This document shows positions 43,099-52,232 of a stretch of DNA of 64,000 bases, piece by piece. Both the position numbers and the translations under genes were made by a program. Under the pieces are notes generated by a model. That model was not told the DNA's origin and searched no databases. It saw only the letters and a list, made by a program, of their open reading frames with translations. This stretch comes from Vibrio tapetis subsp. quintayensis. Lineage in GTDB: Bacteria > Pseudomonadota > Gammaproteobacteria > Enterobacterales > Vibrionaceae. Every line of letters begins with the position of its first letter. Position 1 is the first letter of the stretch. Location of the stretch: contig NZ_JAUFQV010000026.1 in NCBI RefSeq assembly GCF_030409945.1, forward strand, positions 124,001 through 188,000, given 5' to 3'.

Positions 43099-43791
43099 TC
43101 ACCTTTGGCCGTAATAGGCATTTTCACCGTGCTTACGCAGGTAGTGCTTGTCGGACAGTTCAGGTTGGATTTTTATGCCACTATTGAGTGAGCGTGTTGC
43201 CAGCGCCATGGCGGATATTTCTTCCAATACCACGGCATTGTGCACCGCGTCTATTGCATCTTTGCCCCAAGAAAATGGTGCATGACCAGACACAATCACA
43301 CTCGGTACGGCTTTTGGATCAACCTTGCGTTGTGCGAATTCTTCGATGATGACTAAGCCTGTGTTTTTCTCATATTCTTCACGAATTTCAGCCTGTGAGA
43401 GTTTACGAGTACACGGAATATCCCCGTAGAAATAGTCGGCATGTGTGGTGCCGAGTGCGGGAATATCTATGCCTGCTTGAGCCCAGATGGTCGCACTACG
43501 TGAGTGCGTGTGAACAACGCCACCAATGTTAGGAAAGGCTTTGTACAGTTCGAGGTGTGTGGCGGTATCGCTTGAAGGGTTAAGTGTGCCTTCCAGTTGA
43601 TTACCGGCAAGATCAACCACAACGATATGGTCAACCGTCATCACATCATATTCTACGCCCGAAGGTTTAATCGCGATGACGCCTAACTCTCTATCTATCT
43701 CGGATACGTTTCCCCATGTGAAAGTGACAAGACCATATTTTGGCAATTTGAGATTAGCGTCTAGTACACGTTGTTTAAGAGCTTGATACAT
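43099..43791 (-). CDS. ulaF: L-ribulose-5-phosphate 4-epimerase UlaF
   Basis: A 230-residue class II aldolase-family epimerase. It converts L-ribulose 5-phosphate to D-xylulose 5-phosphate, which enters the pentose phosphate pathway. Conserved: [27 protein letters not shown], the zinc ligands in [16 protein letters not shown], and [28 protein letters not shown] precedes the ATG. It resembles AraD too, but the operon decides for UlaF. Confidence 0.93.
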   Translation of the reverse strand: MYQALKQRVLDANLKLPKYGLVTFTWGNVSEIDRELGVIAIKPSGVEYDVMTVDHIVVVDLAGNQLEGTLNPSSDTATHLELYKAFPNIGGVVHTHSRSATIWAQAGIDIPALGTTHADYFYGDIPCTRKLSQAEIREEYEKNTGLVIIEEFAQRKVDPKAVPSVIVSGHAPFSWGKDAIDAVHNAVVLEEISAMALATRSLNSGIKIQPELSDKHYLRKHGENAYYGQR

Positions 43792-43822
43792 AGGTCCTCC
43801 TGATTAATTTGGGCCGAATTGG

Positions 43823-44302
43823 CTACGCGATGGCAGCGGCGAGCGCTTCGTCAATGACATTAAAAATGTCTTCTTTACTGCGGCAGCGGCGTAACTTGTC
43901 TAAATCAACCCCGGTTTCGCTGTCTTCGTCATCTAATACGGTGGTGACTTCCATTAAGCCTTCCATGTGTTCATCTGAAGAGCTGCCTGCTAGAGTGACC
44001 ATCACATCAACGGGCTCGTCTTCACCTTCAAAATAAATAGGTGTCGCGAGTGTGACTAAAGCAAAAGCGGTGCGGTTTACCCCATCTTCAGGGCGTGCAT
44101 GTGGCATGGCGAAGTTAGGGGCGATGACGATATAAGGGCCCAGCTTTGTAATGCTATTGATGATCGCTTCGTGATAGCTAGCTTCAATTGCACCCGAGGC
44201 AATGAGCATATCCGTTCCCACTTTTATCGCTGTTTGCCATGAACCTGCTTGCGCTTGTAAACAGATGGAATTGTTGTCGATAAGTGATTGTTTAAAACCC
44301 AT
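43823..44302 (-). CDS. ulaC: L-ascorbate PTS enzyme IIA UlaC
   Basis: About 159 residues from MGFKQSLIDNNS, chosen because GGAGATAGAAC precedes it; the longer frame to 44353 lacks a ribosome site. Cytoplasmic phosphocarrier; the phospho-His lies in NFAMPHARPEDGV. It passes phosphate from HPr to the IIB domain fused to UlaA. It is 100 bases downstream of the IIC-IIB gene. Confidence 0.92.
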   Translation of the reverse strand: MGFKQSLIDNNSICLQAQAGSWQTAIKVGTDMLIASGAIEASYHEAIINSITKLGPYIVIAPNFAMPHARPEDGVNRTAFALVTLATPIYFEGEDEPVDVMVTLAGSSSDEHMEGLMEVTTVLDDEDSETGVDLDKLRRCRSKEDIFNVIDEALAAAIA

Positions 44303-44404
44303 TGTTCTATCTCCAGTTGGTCGTTCGATGGTTGTGCCAGCGCTAACTGGCACGGTATTTCTAGTTATATGTAGGGTGTTCAGGTTTACTGAATCGTTTT
44401 AGGT

Positions 44405-46165
44405 CTACTTAGTTGGAACGAAGTTCTTGTCGATGATGTCGAGCAACTCGTCACCAAAGCTATTTGGGTTCAGCATGTTCTGTACACCGAGTACAAATTT
44501 GCCTTCTCCTGGGGTCATTTCGGCCGATAAATGCTTAGATGAAACGATGATATCGGTAGAGGCAAGTTTCGATTTGTAGTCCGAGACCGCACATGAATCC
44601 ATGACATGAGGGATGCCTTTTTTCTCTAGGTATTTACCAATTTTCATTTTCATCATCATTGATGAACCTTGACCATTGCCACATACCGCAAGGATGCTAA
44701 CAGGACGAACACCGTCGCTTTGTGAGATGGCACGTTCAACCGCTTCGACGATTTCTGGCTCTTCGCTGATTTGTACTAGGCCTTCTGCATCTTCTTCTGC
44801 ACGAAGCTGTTTTGAAGCGAAGTACATGTACACACCAGCTAAAGCAAGCAATACAAAGAAGAACAGGTTAGACATGGACAAGCCCTGCATGATTGGTGGG
44901 AATACTAATGCCCAGTCAGCCATACCCATCCAGCCATTGAACTCGGCACCTTGCTGGGTGATCAAGTGGATAGCCCAAGCAGAACCGACCACTTCGATGA
45001 TACCCATCACGAAACAGATTTTCATTACCGCACGCCAGCCGCCAAAGTGGTTAGCAAACACACCAATGGTGGCGTTCGAGAAGAACATAGGAATGAAGCC
45101 AGGGATGATCATGATCGGTGCATCAAATGCCAACATAGCGAGAACCGCAGTGAATTGGCCAATTGCGCCCCACATGAAACCAAATACCATCGCGTTTGGA
45201 GAAAATGCGTAGATAGCCGCACAGTCAATCGCTAATACTGCGTTTGGAATGACACGCTCAGAAATACCTTTAAAGGCTTCTGACAGCTCAGCAACGAACA
45301 TACGCACACCCGCAACGATGACTTGAATAGCTACGGCGAACTTAAGGCCTGTTTCTAAAATGTAGATAGACCAATGCGTTTTCCCTGCCATTTCTTGCAG
45401 GTTATCAAGACCAAATGAAAGCAAGATGATGCCGAAGAATACGGTCATGACGATGGCAGTTGCCGCAATACTATCGTGGAAGATATGCAGCCATTTAGGC
45501 AGTTCTAGATGATCAACACTGTCTTTTTTGTCACCTAATTTTGGGGCAACTTTAGTAGCAATCCACGAAGCGACTTGTTGTTGGTGACCAATAGAAAAAC
45601 CCGCTCCGCCTGTAACTTCCTGTGTTGGTTTGAACATGATGTTGGCTGATATACCCCAATACAATGCCATTAATACGGCAGAGTAAAGGATGGTTTCCCA
45701 CATGCTGGTACCAAGAATGAAATAGAAAACAGCGATTAAACCAGCTTGTTGGAACATGATATGTCCCGTAAGCATGATGGTTCGAATACCGGTAATTCGG
45801 CGAAAAAGCACCAAAAGGATATTAAGACCAAGGGCTAACAGTACGGTGTAACCAACCCAAGAGTAGTTGTCGCCCATTGTTTCCATGGTCGACATCATTG
45901 TGGTGTAAGGGTCAATCACCGAACCTGTTAGGCCGTGATATTCAGAAAGTTTTGTTATTACCGGTTTGAAACCTGCTACCAGTGTGCCAGCACCGACTTG
46001 AACCAACATAAAACCGACGATGGTTTTGATGGTTCCCTTGATGATGGTGGTGATATCGCGTCGCAGCAGCCAGTAACCAATCAGCGTTACTAAACCGAGC
46101 AGTAACGGCGCTTTTGTCATTACTTGGCTGTAAAAAATATAGAAAGCATCGTAAAGAAACTCCAT
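44405..46165 (-). CDS. ulaA: L-ascorbate PTS enzyme IIC-IIB fusion (UlaA-UlaB)
   Basis: A 586-residue inner-membrane transporter that phosphorylates L-ascorbate during uptake. Residues about 1-460 are a UlaA-type IIC domain with some ten or eleven helices ([38 protein letters not shown]). A Glu-rich linker leads to a IIB domain (about 490-584) with the phospho-Cys loop in [17 protein letters not shown]. In E. coli the two are separate genes. First gene of the minus-strand operon; ulaR diverges upstream. Confidence 0.93.
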   Translation of the reverse strand: MEFLYDAFYIFYSQVMTKAPLLLGLVTLIGYWLLRRDITTIIKGTIKTIVGFMLVQVGAGTLVAGFKPVITKLSEYHGLTGSVIDPYTTMMSTMETMGDNYSWVGYTVLLALGLNILLVLFRRITGIRTIMLTGHIMFQQAGLIAVFYFILGTSMWETILYSAVLMALYWGISANIMFKPTQEVTGGAGFSIGHQQQVASWIATKVAPKLGDKKDSVDHLELPKWLHIFHDSIAATAIVMTVFFGIILLSFGLDNLQEMAGKTHWSIYILETGLKFAVAIQVIVAGVRMFVAELSEAFKGISERVIPNAVLAIDCAAIYAFSPNAMVFGFMWGAIGQFTAVLAMLAFDAPIMIIPGFIPMFFSNATIGVFANHFGGWRAVMKICFVMGIIEVVGSAWAIHLITQQGAEFNGWMGMADWALVFPPIMQGLSMSNLFFFVLLALAGVYMYFASKQLRAEEDAEGLVQISEEPEIVEAVERAISQSDGVRPVSILAVCGNGQGSSMMMKMKIGKYLEKKGIPHVMDSCAVSDYKSKLASTDIIVSSKHLSAEMTPGEGKFVLGVQNMLNPNSFGDELLDIIDKNFVPTK

Positions 46166-46531
46166 ATCTTACCCCTTATCTATGTGTTTTTAGTTATGTG
46201 TAGGACAGAGTGATTCAGTTATTTTTGTTCTGATATCGACTCAAGATTTGCTCACAAAACAAACCATACCAATCATTTATAATCATTCAATGCTCATTTG
46301 TGATTACATTGATCGAAATCAATTTTGAGCAGCTGGTAGGGGCAAAACTGATAGGTTGATCACTGATAAAAATAACAATAGCAATTAAATCAATATGTTA
46401 TAAAAAAATATGCGTAATGCCTCATTTTTATCCTGTGGAAAATTGACATATTTTTTAATCATCAATACAATCATAACAAATCAATATTAATCACCAAGTA
46501 ATCACTTGATGAAAAGATAAGGTGATAATTT
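46166..46531. promoter_or_regulatory. Divergent ula/ulaR control region
   Basis: These 366 bases hold no gene. They are very AT-rich and carry repeated AATCA/TGATT-type half-sites (for example AAGTAATCACTTGATG near 46497-46512 and TTGTGATTACATTGATCG near 46299). Operators for the DeoR-type UlaR and a cAMP-CRP site are expected here from E. coli. The TTGTGATTACATTGATCG stretch has only one good CRP half-site, so I assign no precise box. Confidence 0.4.
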
Positions 46532-47287
46532 ATGAACGAAGTGCAAAGGCACCATGAAATTTTGTCTCTATTAGATGAGCGTAGAACGATCAATGTATCG
46601 AACATCATCGATAAATTTCAGATTTCACCAGCAACAGCTCGAAGAGACATTTCAAAGTTAGATGAGCTAGGTAAGTTAAAGAAAGTCCGTAACGGTGCAC
46701 AAAGAATTGAAAGTAAAAAGCGTGCATGGACTCCCTTAAACATAGACAGCACGGATCACTACCACGAGAAATCCAGAATCGCGGTAAAAGCAGCATCACT
46801 TTGTGGTGATGGAGAAAGTGTCGTGATTAACTGCGGGTCTACGGCGTTTCTTTTAGGCCAAGAGTTATGCGGGCAGGACATTCACATCGTCACGAACTAC
46901 TTTCCGTTGGCGAGTTACCTGATCAATGAAGAGCATGACAATGTCATCATCATCGGTGGTCAGTACAATAAAACACAGAACATATTTTTGAATCCAACGC
47001 CTAATTCGTTGGGAGGCTATGCCGGTCATTGGATGTTTACCAGTGGTAAAGGATTGACGGAAAACGGCTTGTATAAGAGTGATATGCTAACAGCCATTGC
47101 AGAGCAACAGATGCTAGAGCAAATAGGCAAGTTGGTGGTGGTCGTGGATAGCTCGAAGGTAGGCCAGTCTACCGGTATGCTATTTTGCCCAACCGAGAAA
47201 ATTGACATGGTGATCACAGGTAAAGATGCCGACCCTAAGGTTATAGAATCCATGAGAGCTCAAGGTGTCGAAGTTTTACTGGTTTAA
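46532..47287 (+). CDS. ulaR: DeoR-family ula operon repressor UlaR
   Basis: A 251-residue DeoR-type regulator. N-terminal HTH: INVSNIIDKFQISPATARRDISKLDELG. The C-terminal sugar-phosphate sensing domain includes VVINCGSTAFLLGQEL and VVVVDSSKVGQSTG. In E. coli the ligand is L-ascorbate 6-phosphate. It is divergent from ulaA and 226 bases upstream of ulaG, which matches the arrangement known for this regulator. AAGGTG before the ATG supports the start. Confidence 0.92.
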   Translation: MNEVQRHHEILSLLDERRTINVSNIIDKFQISPATARRDISKLDELGKLKKVRNGAQRIESKKRAWTPLNIDSTDHYHEKSRIAVKAASLCGDGESVVINCGSTAFLLGQELCGQDIHIVTNYFPLASYLINEEHDNVIIIGGQYNKTQNIFLNPTPNSLGGYAGHWMFTSGKGLTENGLYKSDMLTAIAEQQMLEQIGKLVVVVDSSKVGQSTGMLFCPTEKIDMVITGKDADPKVIESMRAQGVEVLLV

Positions 47288-47297
47288 TTAAATAAAG

Positions 47298-47355
47298 GAA
47301 TAGTGATAGCTAATAAATACTCTTAGCAACAGATATATTTAGTTAATCACTATTC
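47298..47355. promoter_or_regulatory. Inverted repeat upstream of ulaG
   Basis: GAATAGTGAT (47298-47307) and ATCACTATTC (47346-47355) are perfect inverted 10-mers, and GAATAGTG recurs at about 47388. Starting 10 bases after the ulaR stop, they could be a UlaR operator or a weak stem. Confidence 0.45.
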
Positions 47356-47398
47356 TTAGTCAAATAGAGCAATTAAGCGCCTTAATAGAATAGTGCGC

Positions 47399-47487
47399 TA
47401 GGATCATCACATCCTAAATAACCCAAATTAATATAAAGCGACTTGTGAAAATAAGACGTTAGGATCCCTACATCCTAAATAATCCAA
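47399..47487 (+). promoter_or_regulatory. Pair of 28-bp direct repeats upstream of ulaG
   Basis: Copies at 47399-47426 and 47460-47487 differ at only 4 of 28 positions and start 61 bp apart. Each contains an inverted repeat TAGGAT-N6-ATCCTA. The second ends 26 bases before the ulaG start, so it probably lies in the leader or overlaps the promoter. It looks like a two-site operator, with UlaR the simplest candidate. Confidence 0.6.
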
Positions 47488-47513
47488 TAACTTATTAAGT
47501 AAGAGGTAATAAT

Positions 47514-48581
47514 ATGAGTAATGTAAATGAAATCACACGTGAATCTTGGATCTTAAATACATTTCCTGAGTGGGGGACGTGGCTTAATGAAGAAATTGAG
47601 AACACTCAAGTTGAAAAAGATACATTTTCTATGTGGTGGTTAGGCTGTACTGGAATTTGGCTTAAGTCAGAAGGCAATACCAATATATCGATTGATTTCT
47701 GGTGTGGCACAGGTAAAAAAACCCAGAAAAATGCGTTCATGAAAAATCAGCATCAGATGATGCGCATGGGTGGTGTTGAAAACCTACAGCCAAATTTACG
47801 TACTGCTATTTTCCCTCTTGATCCGTTTGGCATTAAAGAAATTGACGCAGTGTTAGCCTCTCACGATCACGCTGATCATATTGATGTGAATGTTGCTGCT
47901 GCGGTACTGCAAAACTGCGGTGACCATGTGAAATTTATCGGCCCACAAGCGTGTGTCAATTTGTGGCTGGGCTGGGGTGTACCTGAAGATCGCTGTGTGG
48001 TTGCCAAAGTAGGCGATGTCCTCGAAGTGGGAGACATGAAGATTCGCGTACTGGACTCCTTTGATCGTACCGCTCTCGTTACTTTACCTGAAGGCACGTC
48101 TTCTTATGATAAAGGCATTTTGGATGGCATGGATGACCGTGCAGTCAACTACCTAATCGAAACGACGGGCGGGTCTGTTTACCACTCTGGTGATTCTCAT
48201 TACTCAAATTACTACGCGAAGCATGGTAACGACTACGATATTGATGTGGCATTACTTTCATTTGGTGAGAACCCAAGAGGCGTAACCGATAAAATGACGG
48301 CTTCTGATATTTTACGTGCTGGTGAATCACTAGACTGTAACGTAGTCATGCCATTCCATCATGATATCTGGGCAAACTTCCAAAATGATCCTCGTGAAAT
48401 TGAAGTGTTATGGAACATGAAGAAAGATCGTCTGCAATATGGATTTGCTCCGTTCTTCTGGCAGGTTGGTGGTAAATATACGTACCCAACAGACAAAGGG
48501 CGTATGCACTACCAGCACTTCCGTGGCTTTACTGATGTATTCACAAATGAACCGGAATTGCCTTATAAAGCGTTTTTATAA
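47514..48581 (+). CDS. ulaG: L-ascorbate-6-phosphate lactonase UlaG
   Basis: A 355-residue metallo-beta-lactamase-fold enzyme. It opens L-ascorbate 6-phosphate to 3-keto-L-gulonate 6-phosphate, the first step after uptake. The metal site is in [13 protein letters not shown] (HxHxDH), with [10 protein letters not shown] and [11 protein letters not shown] further on. AGAGGTAAT precedes the ATG. It is transcribed apart from the other structural genes, as in E. coli, with a terminator directly after it. Confidence 0.94.
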   Translation: MSNVNEITRESWILNTFPEWGTWLNEEIENTQVEKDTFSMWWLGCTGIWLKSEGNTNISIDFWCGTGKKTQKNAFMKNQHQMMRMGGVENLQPNLRTAIFPLDPFGIKEIDAVLASHDHADHIDVNVAAAVLQNCGDHVKFIGPQACVNLWLGWGVPEDRCVVAKVGDVLEVGDMKIRVLDSFDRTALVTLPEGTSSYDKGILDGMDDRAVNYLIETTGGSVYHSGDSHYSNYYAKHGNDYDIDVALLSFGENPRGVTDKMTASDILRAGESLDCNVVMPFHHDIWANFQNDPREIEVLWNMKKDRLQYGFAPFFWQVGGKYTYPTDKGRMHYQHFRGFTDVFTNEPELPYKAFL

Positions 48582-48602
48582 TTAGAGATATCATATAAAA
48601 TT

Positions 48603-48630
48603 AAAGGGAGCGTATTCGCTCCTTTTTTAT
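48603..48630 (+). terminator. Terminator after ulaG
   Basis: GGAGCG-TATT-CGCTCC (48607-48622) followed by six Ts, 25 bases past the ulaG stop. The small downstream gene would need read-through or its own promoter. Confidence 0.88.
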
Positions 48631-48662
48631 ATCTGACGTTTACATAATAAGGATATTTTGTC

Positions 48663-48905
48663 GTGTTGCTTAGAGAATTTAAAACTCATTATAAACAAGG
48701 GAACCTTGATGATGTTATTGCCGTTCCATCTCCCAAAGGTGACGGGTATTACTTAATGGTTAAAAGTAAAAAGTGGGGCGTAAATAGCTTTCTAGAAAAT
48801 AGTCGAGACTTAAAGCCAAGATTATTTAAAACAGAGCATGCCATGATGAATGCTGCTAAAGATATTGGTTTTAATCGTGCAGCCATAGAGATGACACTGG
48901 CTTGA
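48663..48905 (+). CDS. Small protein of unknown function downstream of ulaG
   Basis: An 80-residue basic protein starting at a GTG (a TTG follows directly), with AAGGA at a good distance. No signal peptide or membrane segment. It reads like a compact alpha/beta domain (IAVPSPKGDGYYLMVKSKKWG then a helix, NAAKDIGFNRAAIEMTLA). I do not recognise it. Its codons look like the neighbours', and a perfect bidirectional terminator follows, so it is likely a real gene. Confidence 0.65.
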   Translation: MLLREFKTHYKQGNLDDVIAVPSPKGDGYYLMVKSKKWGVNSFLENSRDLKPRLFKTEHAMMNAAKDIGFNRAAIEMTLA

Positions 48906-48912
48906 TTCGAGA

Positions 48913-48955
48913 TTTTGGTTTAATGGCAAGATGTGCTTAAGCCATTAAACCAAAA
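48913..48955. terminator. Bidirectional terminator between the small gene and the Nudix gene
   Basis: Perfect 15-bp arms, TTTTGGTTTAATGGC (48913-48927) and its complement (48941-48955), lie between two convergent genes. A- and T-runs are part of the stem on both sides. Confidence 0.8.
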
Positions 48956-48988
48956 CAATCCACTTAGACTTAGACTCAGACCAAATTG

Positions 48989-49438
48989 TTATAGTTTCAT
49001 CTTAAAACGTTCATTTGGCTGTCTGTTTACGAACCATGCCCAAACGTGATCGTATACAGCGTGCTGATTAGGAAATGGCGCGAGTTGTTTCGCTTCTTCC
49101 AATGTACACCATCGGAATTCGGTGTGCTCCTCATTCAATATCACTTCTTGATTGGCTGGGCACATTACAACAAAAACTGGGATCAACTCGATGACTTCGA
49201 CGCTGGCTTCGTAAAACTGCTCCATAAATTGCGCGTTATAAAGAGCATGTGGTGGGATTTTAGTTTCCTCATCAAACTCACGGATGATGGCTTGCCAACC
49301 TTTTTCTCCAGCCTCGATAGAGCCCGCAACGTGGCACCAAAATTTGCCTTTGACGCGTTTCATTAATAGCATTTTAGGTTCGCCATCAATTTCTGAGATA
49401 GCGACACCTGAGACAACGGAAGTATTTACTGGGATCAT
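48989..49438 (-). CDS. Nudix hydrolase
   Basis: A 149-residue pyrophosphohydrolase with a Nudix box beginning at GSIEAGEKGWQAIIREFDEE (the GX5EX7REUXEE pattern; EETKI completes it). It would hydrolyse a nucleoside-diphosphate-linked compound; the substrate is unknown, and the dihydroneopterin-triphosphatase-like layout is one option. It ends a run of three minus-strand genes with ASCH and GNAT upstream, 14 bases after the ASCH gene. Confidence 0.88.
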   Translation of the reverse strand: MIPVNTSVVSGVAISEIDGEPKMLLMKRVKGKFWCHVAGSIEAGEKGWQAIIREFDEETKIPPHALYNAQFMEQFYEASVEVIELIPVFVVMCPANQEVILNEEHTEFRWCTLEEAKQLAPFPNQHAVYDHVWAWFVNRQPNERFKMKL

Positions 49439-49452
49439 AGGGTTATACCAAT

Positions 49453-49923
49453 TTAATTAAGTGGAAAAACTTTTTCGAATCGCTCAAGGACTAATTCTGA
49501 ATCCGGCTGAAAATCGGCGCCGATTTCTGCTGCGTATTGGGTAAAGAAATCGAGGTGGGCTTTGTGCCACCACTGATAGCTTCGGTCTCCTTCCCCTTCT
49601 GCGTACGCGAATGCCTCGCTGACCTGATCAAATGGGCAAACAGAGACCTCAGTTACTTTGATAATGCAAACAGGTTCTTGCTGCCAGTTGAGCACCAAGG
49701 TTAATCTTCCTACTTCTGGTAGGGGTTCGTTGTCTATGTCGTAACCTTGTTTTAGGCTGCAGGTCGCGGTTTTAATGCGTTGGCTGATAAGACGTGCGCA
49801 CTCATTGGCATTGAACTCATCAGCGCAAAAGTGCTCGGCAGTCACCTGAGGAACGGCATTACGCTCTTGTTCTGAAAGTTGAGATAAATATTGCTCGATG
49901 TAAGCCTGATATTCTGGTTTCAT
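49453..49923 (-). CDS. ASCH-domain protein
   Basis: A 156-residue protein of the ASCH/PUA-like fold, as in E. coli YqfB-like and YhfF-like families: KTATCSLKQGYDIDNEPLPEVG, an alternating strand CIIKVTEVSVCPFDQV, and GEGDRSYQWWHKAHLDFF. These proteins may bind RNA or nucleosides. It overlaps the upstream GNAT gene by 4 bases (ATGA) and is probably translationally coupled to it. Confidence 0.85.
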   Translation of the reverse strand: MKPEYQAYIEQYLSQLSEQERNAVPQVTAEHFCADEFNANECARLISQRIKTATCSLKQGYDIDNEPLPEVGRLTLVLNWQQEPVCIIKVTEVSVCPFDQVSEAFAYAEGEGDRSYQWWHKAHLDFFTQYAAEIGADFQPDSELVLERFEKVFPLN

Positions 49924-50732
49924 TTTATATCTGCCGTTGTAGGGACGTTATAAATGTAGGGTGTCGTTTGGTCGATAAACAAGAAGCCGTGCTTTTCGAC
50001 AATCGGGCGGCTCATATCAGAAGCGTCAATCATCAAATATTCTCGGCCATATTGTTTGGCAAGGTTTATTCGAATATGTAGAAGTTCTGTGTAATAGCCG
50101 TTGCCTCGGTATGCTTCAGCCGTGCTGCCACCCCAAATACCGGCAAATGGGCTGTCTGAATTGAAAACGATCCATGCAGAGGAAACGGGTTCGCCATTTT
50201 GATAGATCACGTAGATTCTAAGTGCTTCGGGATCCGCTTTTTTAGACGCGACAAGTTGATGGTAGTGACCACTAAGATCACCGCCCCAGACTTTCTCTTG
50301 AACATCAATAGCATCACGAATGCCAGCTTCATCTGTGACCTCTACCGCCAGGTTTCTTGTTTCGAGTCGCTGGGTAACATTAGCGAGATCAAAGACCATG
50401 AAAGATTCGGCTTCTTCGGCACAAAAGCCGCGTGCGATTAACTGTTCAGTGAGATTAGTCGGGGTGTCTGATAAGTAGGTTTTCCACTCGAAACTGCGTT
50501 TTTCTTGTGTGAAAAATTCAATCTCACGCTCAATGATGGCGGCTGTGCTTTGCTCATTGAATTGATGATAGGAAATGAAACTGCCATAGTCTTGCTGGGA
50601 GACAAAGCGCGTTAGTTCGGGAGTGGTGAGCTTTTCACAACCGGGGATTGCTAGGCTCTGTCTTTCATATAAATTGTATGCGTTTATAACGTCCCGTCTA
50701 TTCACGTGTGCTCCTTGCAACTGGCGTTTCAA
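49920..50732 (-). CDS. GNAT-family acetyltransferase
   Basis: A 270-residue protein whose C-terminal half carries the GNAT fold (SSAWIVFNSDSPFAGIWGGS, then AYRGNGYYTELLHIRINLAKQYG as the acetyl-CoA loop and following helix, and VEKHGFLFIDQTTPYIY). The N-terminal half is a second, degenerate GNAT-like domain. The substrate is unknown. A shorter start at a GTG (VNRRDV, residue 10) is possible. Confidence 0.8.
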   Translation of the reverse strand: MKRQLQGAHVNRRDVINAYNLYERQSLAIPGCEKLTTPELTRFVSQQDYGSFISYHQFNEQSTAAIIEREIEFFTQEKRSFEWKTYLSDTPTNLTEQLIARGFCAEEAESFMVFDLANVTQRLETRNLAVEVTDEAGIRDAIDVQEKVWGGDLSGHYHQLVASKKADPEALRIYVIYQNGEPVSSAWIVFNSDSPFAGIWGGSTAEAYRGNGYYTELLHIRINLAKQYGREYLMIDASDMSRPIVEKHGFLFIDQTTPYIYNVPTTADIK

Positions 50733-50827
50733 ATCTTAAATATCTGAAGCGCGAATTGTAACCCATCTTGATATCAGTTTCATACCAAGATGAGTTTTCC
50801 ACAGCAAATTCAATTTGTTACAGTATG

Positions 50828-51808
50828 CTATTTTGATGCGCGCTGTTGTTGTTTCTTCGCTTGTTTCTCTTTTTTTCGCTGTTCAATGAGCTTACCAGCA
50901 TCACCGCCAACATGGGTTTCACCGCGTTGATTTGCAAGGGACACTTGCTTTTCACGCTCACGGAAACGGGCTTTTTGATCATCAGAATGTTGGTCAATAC
51001 ATTTCGGGCAGCTTACGCCTTTTTCATACTGATCTGATTGTTTTTCATCTTCAGTAATAGGTAAACGGCATGCATTACAAACGTCATAGCCGCTTTTTTC
51101 TAGCTGATGGTTAACTGCAACTCGGCCATCGAAAACGTAGCAGTCACCTTCCCACATACTTTGCTCTTCTGGCACTTCTTCTAAGTATTTTAGAATGCCG
51201 CCTTCAAGGTGGTAAACCTCGTCAAAGCCTTGCTCTTTAAGGTACGCAGTTGATTTTTCACAGCGAATGCCGCCGGTGCAGAACATGGCGACCTTTTTAT
51301 GTTTAGCCGGGTCTAGGTTCTTTTCAACGTACTTTGGAAATTCACGGAAAGTGTCTGTATGTGGGTTAACGGCGTTTTTGAAGGTACCGATGTCTACTTC
51401 GTAATCATTACGGGTGTCTACCAACAGTACCTCGGGGTCGGAAATCAGGGCATTCCATTGGTCGGGTTTTACGTAAGTACCAACGACATGACGTGGGTCT
51501 ATGCCTTCTACACCCATAGTGACAATTTCTTTTTTAAGTTTCACTTTGGTGCGGTTAAAGGGCTGTTGTTCATTGAATGATTCTTTATATATCACATCGG
51601 CTAGACGGGCATCTTGTTTGAACCAAGCTAGCAACTTGTCGATAGCATCACGAGAGCCAGCAACGGTGCCGTTAATGCCTTCACTGGCCAAAAGCAAAGT
51701 ACCTTTGATTGCTAAGTCTTCTAGTAGGTCGGTTAGCGGTAAGCGAATATCTTGATAGTCTTCAAGTTTTACAAATTTGTACAGAGCACAAACGACGTAT
51801 TGAGTCAT
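50828..51808 (-). CDS. trhO: tRNA U34 hydroxylase TrhO (rhodanese family)
   Basis: A 326-residue protein from [27 protein letters not shown] supports this ATG over the longer frame to 51904. TrhO (YceA) helps make 5-hydroxyuridine at tRNA position 34. An acylphosphatase-like N-terminal domain ([13 protein letters not shown]) leads to a rhodanese domain with the catalytic Cys in [15 protein letters not shown], and to a C-terminal Cys-rich segment (CNACRLP, SCPKCI) that may bind metal. The tail is Lys/Gln-rich. Confidence 0.93.
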   Translation of the reverse strand: MTQYVVCALYKFVKLEDYQDIRLPLTDLLEDLAIKGTLLLASEGINGTVAGSRDAIDKLLAWFKQDARLADVIYKESFNEQQPFNRTKVKLKKEIVTMGVEGIDPRHVVGTYVKPDQWNALISDPEVLLVDTRNDYEVDIGTFKNAVNPHTDTFREFPKYVEKNLDPAKHKKVAMFCTGGIRCEKSTAYLKEQGFDEVYHLEGGILKYLEEVPEEQSMWEGDCYVFDGRVAVNHQLEKSGYDVCNACRLPITEDEKQSDQYEKGVSCPKCIDQHSDDQKARFREREKQVSLANQRGETHVGGDAGKLIEQRKKEKQAKKQQQRASK

Positions 51809-52008
51809 GGTGAGTTTTCCTTTTGCGAACTGGAACGTAAATCCAGAGCAGTTGAGCGATGGCTGCTTGAGCCTTTTTAGTGTGGCAGGAGTATAACTGA
51901 GCAATAACTCGACAAATACAGACAGTTTGTGGGGAAATTAATCGGGAGGAAGTGTAGTCGTTTGTGAGGAGGTAACAAAAATAGTGCTTTCTAAAGGAGG
52001 GACAGATT

Positions 52009-52125
52009 ATTATCAACATTGCGTTTTTTATGACGAAATCTTACTACGCAGCGGCTATCAGGACTTACTTTGTCATTGATATATTCAACACCATTAGTAA
52101 CAAGATCCCAAAACAGTCTTTGATA
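52009..52125. pseudogene. Junction of two gene remnants: start of an ldhA-like gene and the end of a hypothetical gene
   Basis: On the plus strand 52009-52056 reads INIAFFMTKSYYAAA, close to the N-terminus of D-lactate dehydrogenase LdhA (NIAFFSTKSYD). On the minus strand 52125-52057 reads EYQRLFWDLVTNGVEYINDK then VSPDS, similar to the end of the hypothetical gene at 40073. Both are broken. This suggests an ldhA gene once converged on a relative of the 40073 gene and the middle was deleted. The rest of 51809-52232 has no gene; 52126-52232 should contain the trpB promoter. Confidence 0.65.
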
Positions 52126-52232
52126 CTCATTTTGAAAACACCATCAGTCACAACTCTGTCAAGAACTTATGTGCATGTGAATTTGATTGCGTTATAACCA
52201 AATAACCCTAAATTCACGTGAGGTGTAGGATC

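Noticed and set aside
46299..46330. cAMP-CRP site in the ula control region
   Set aside because: Only the left half (TTGTGA) is good; the right half does not match TCACA. It is left as part of the general control region.
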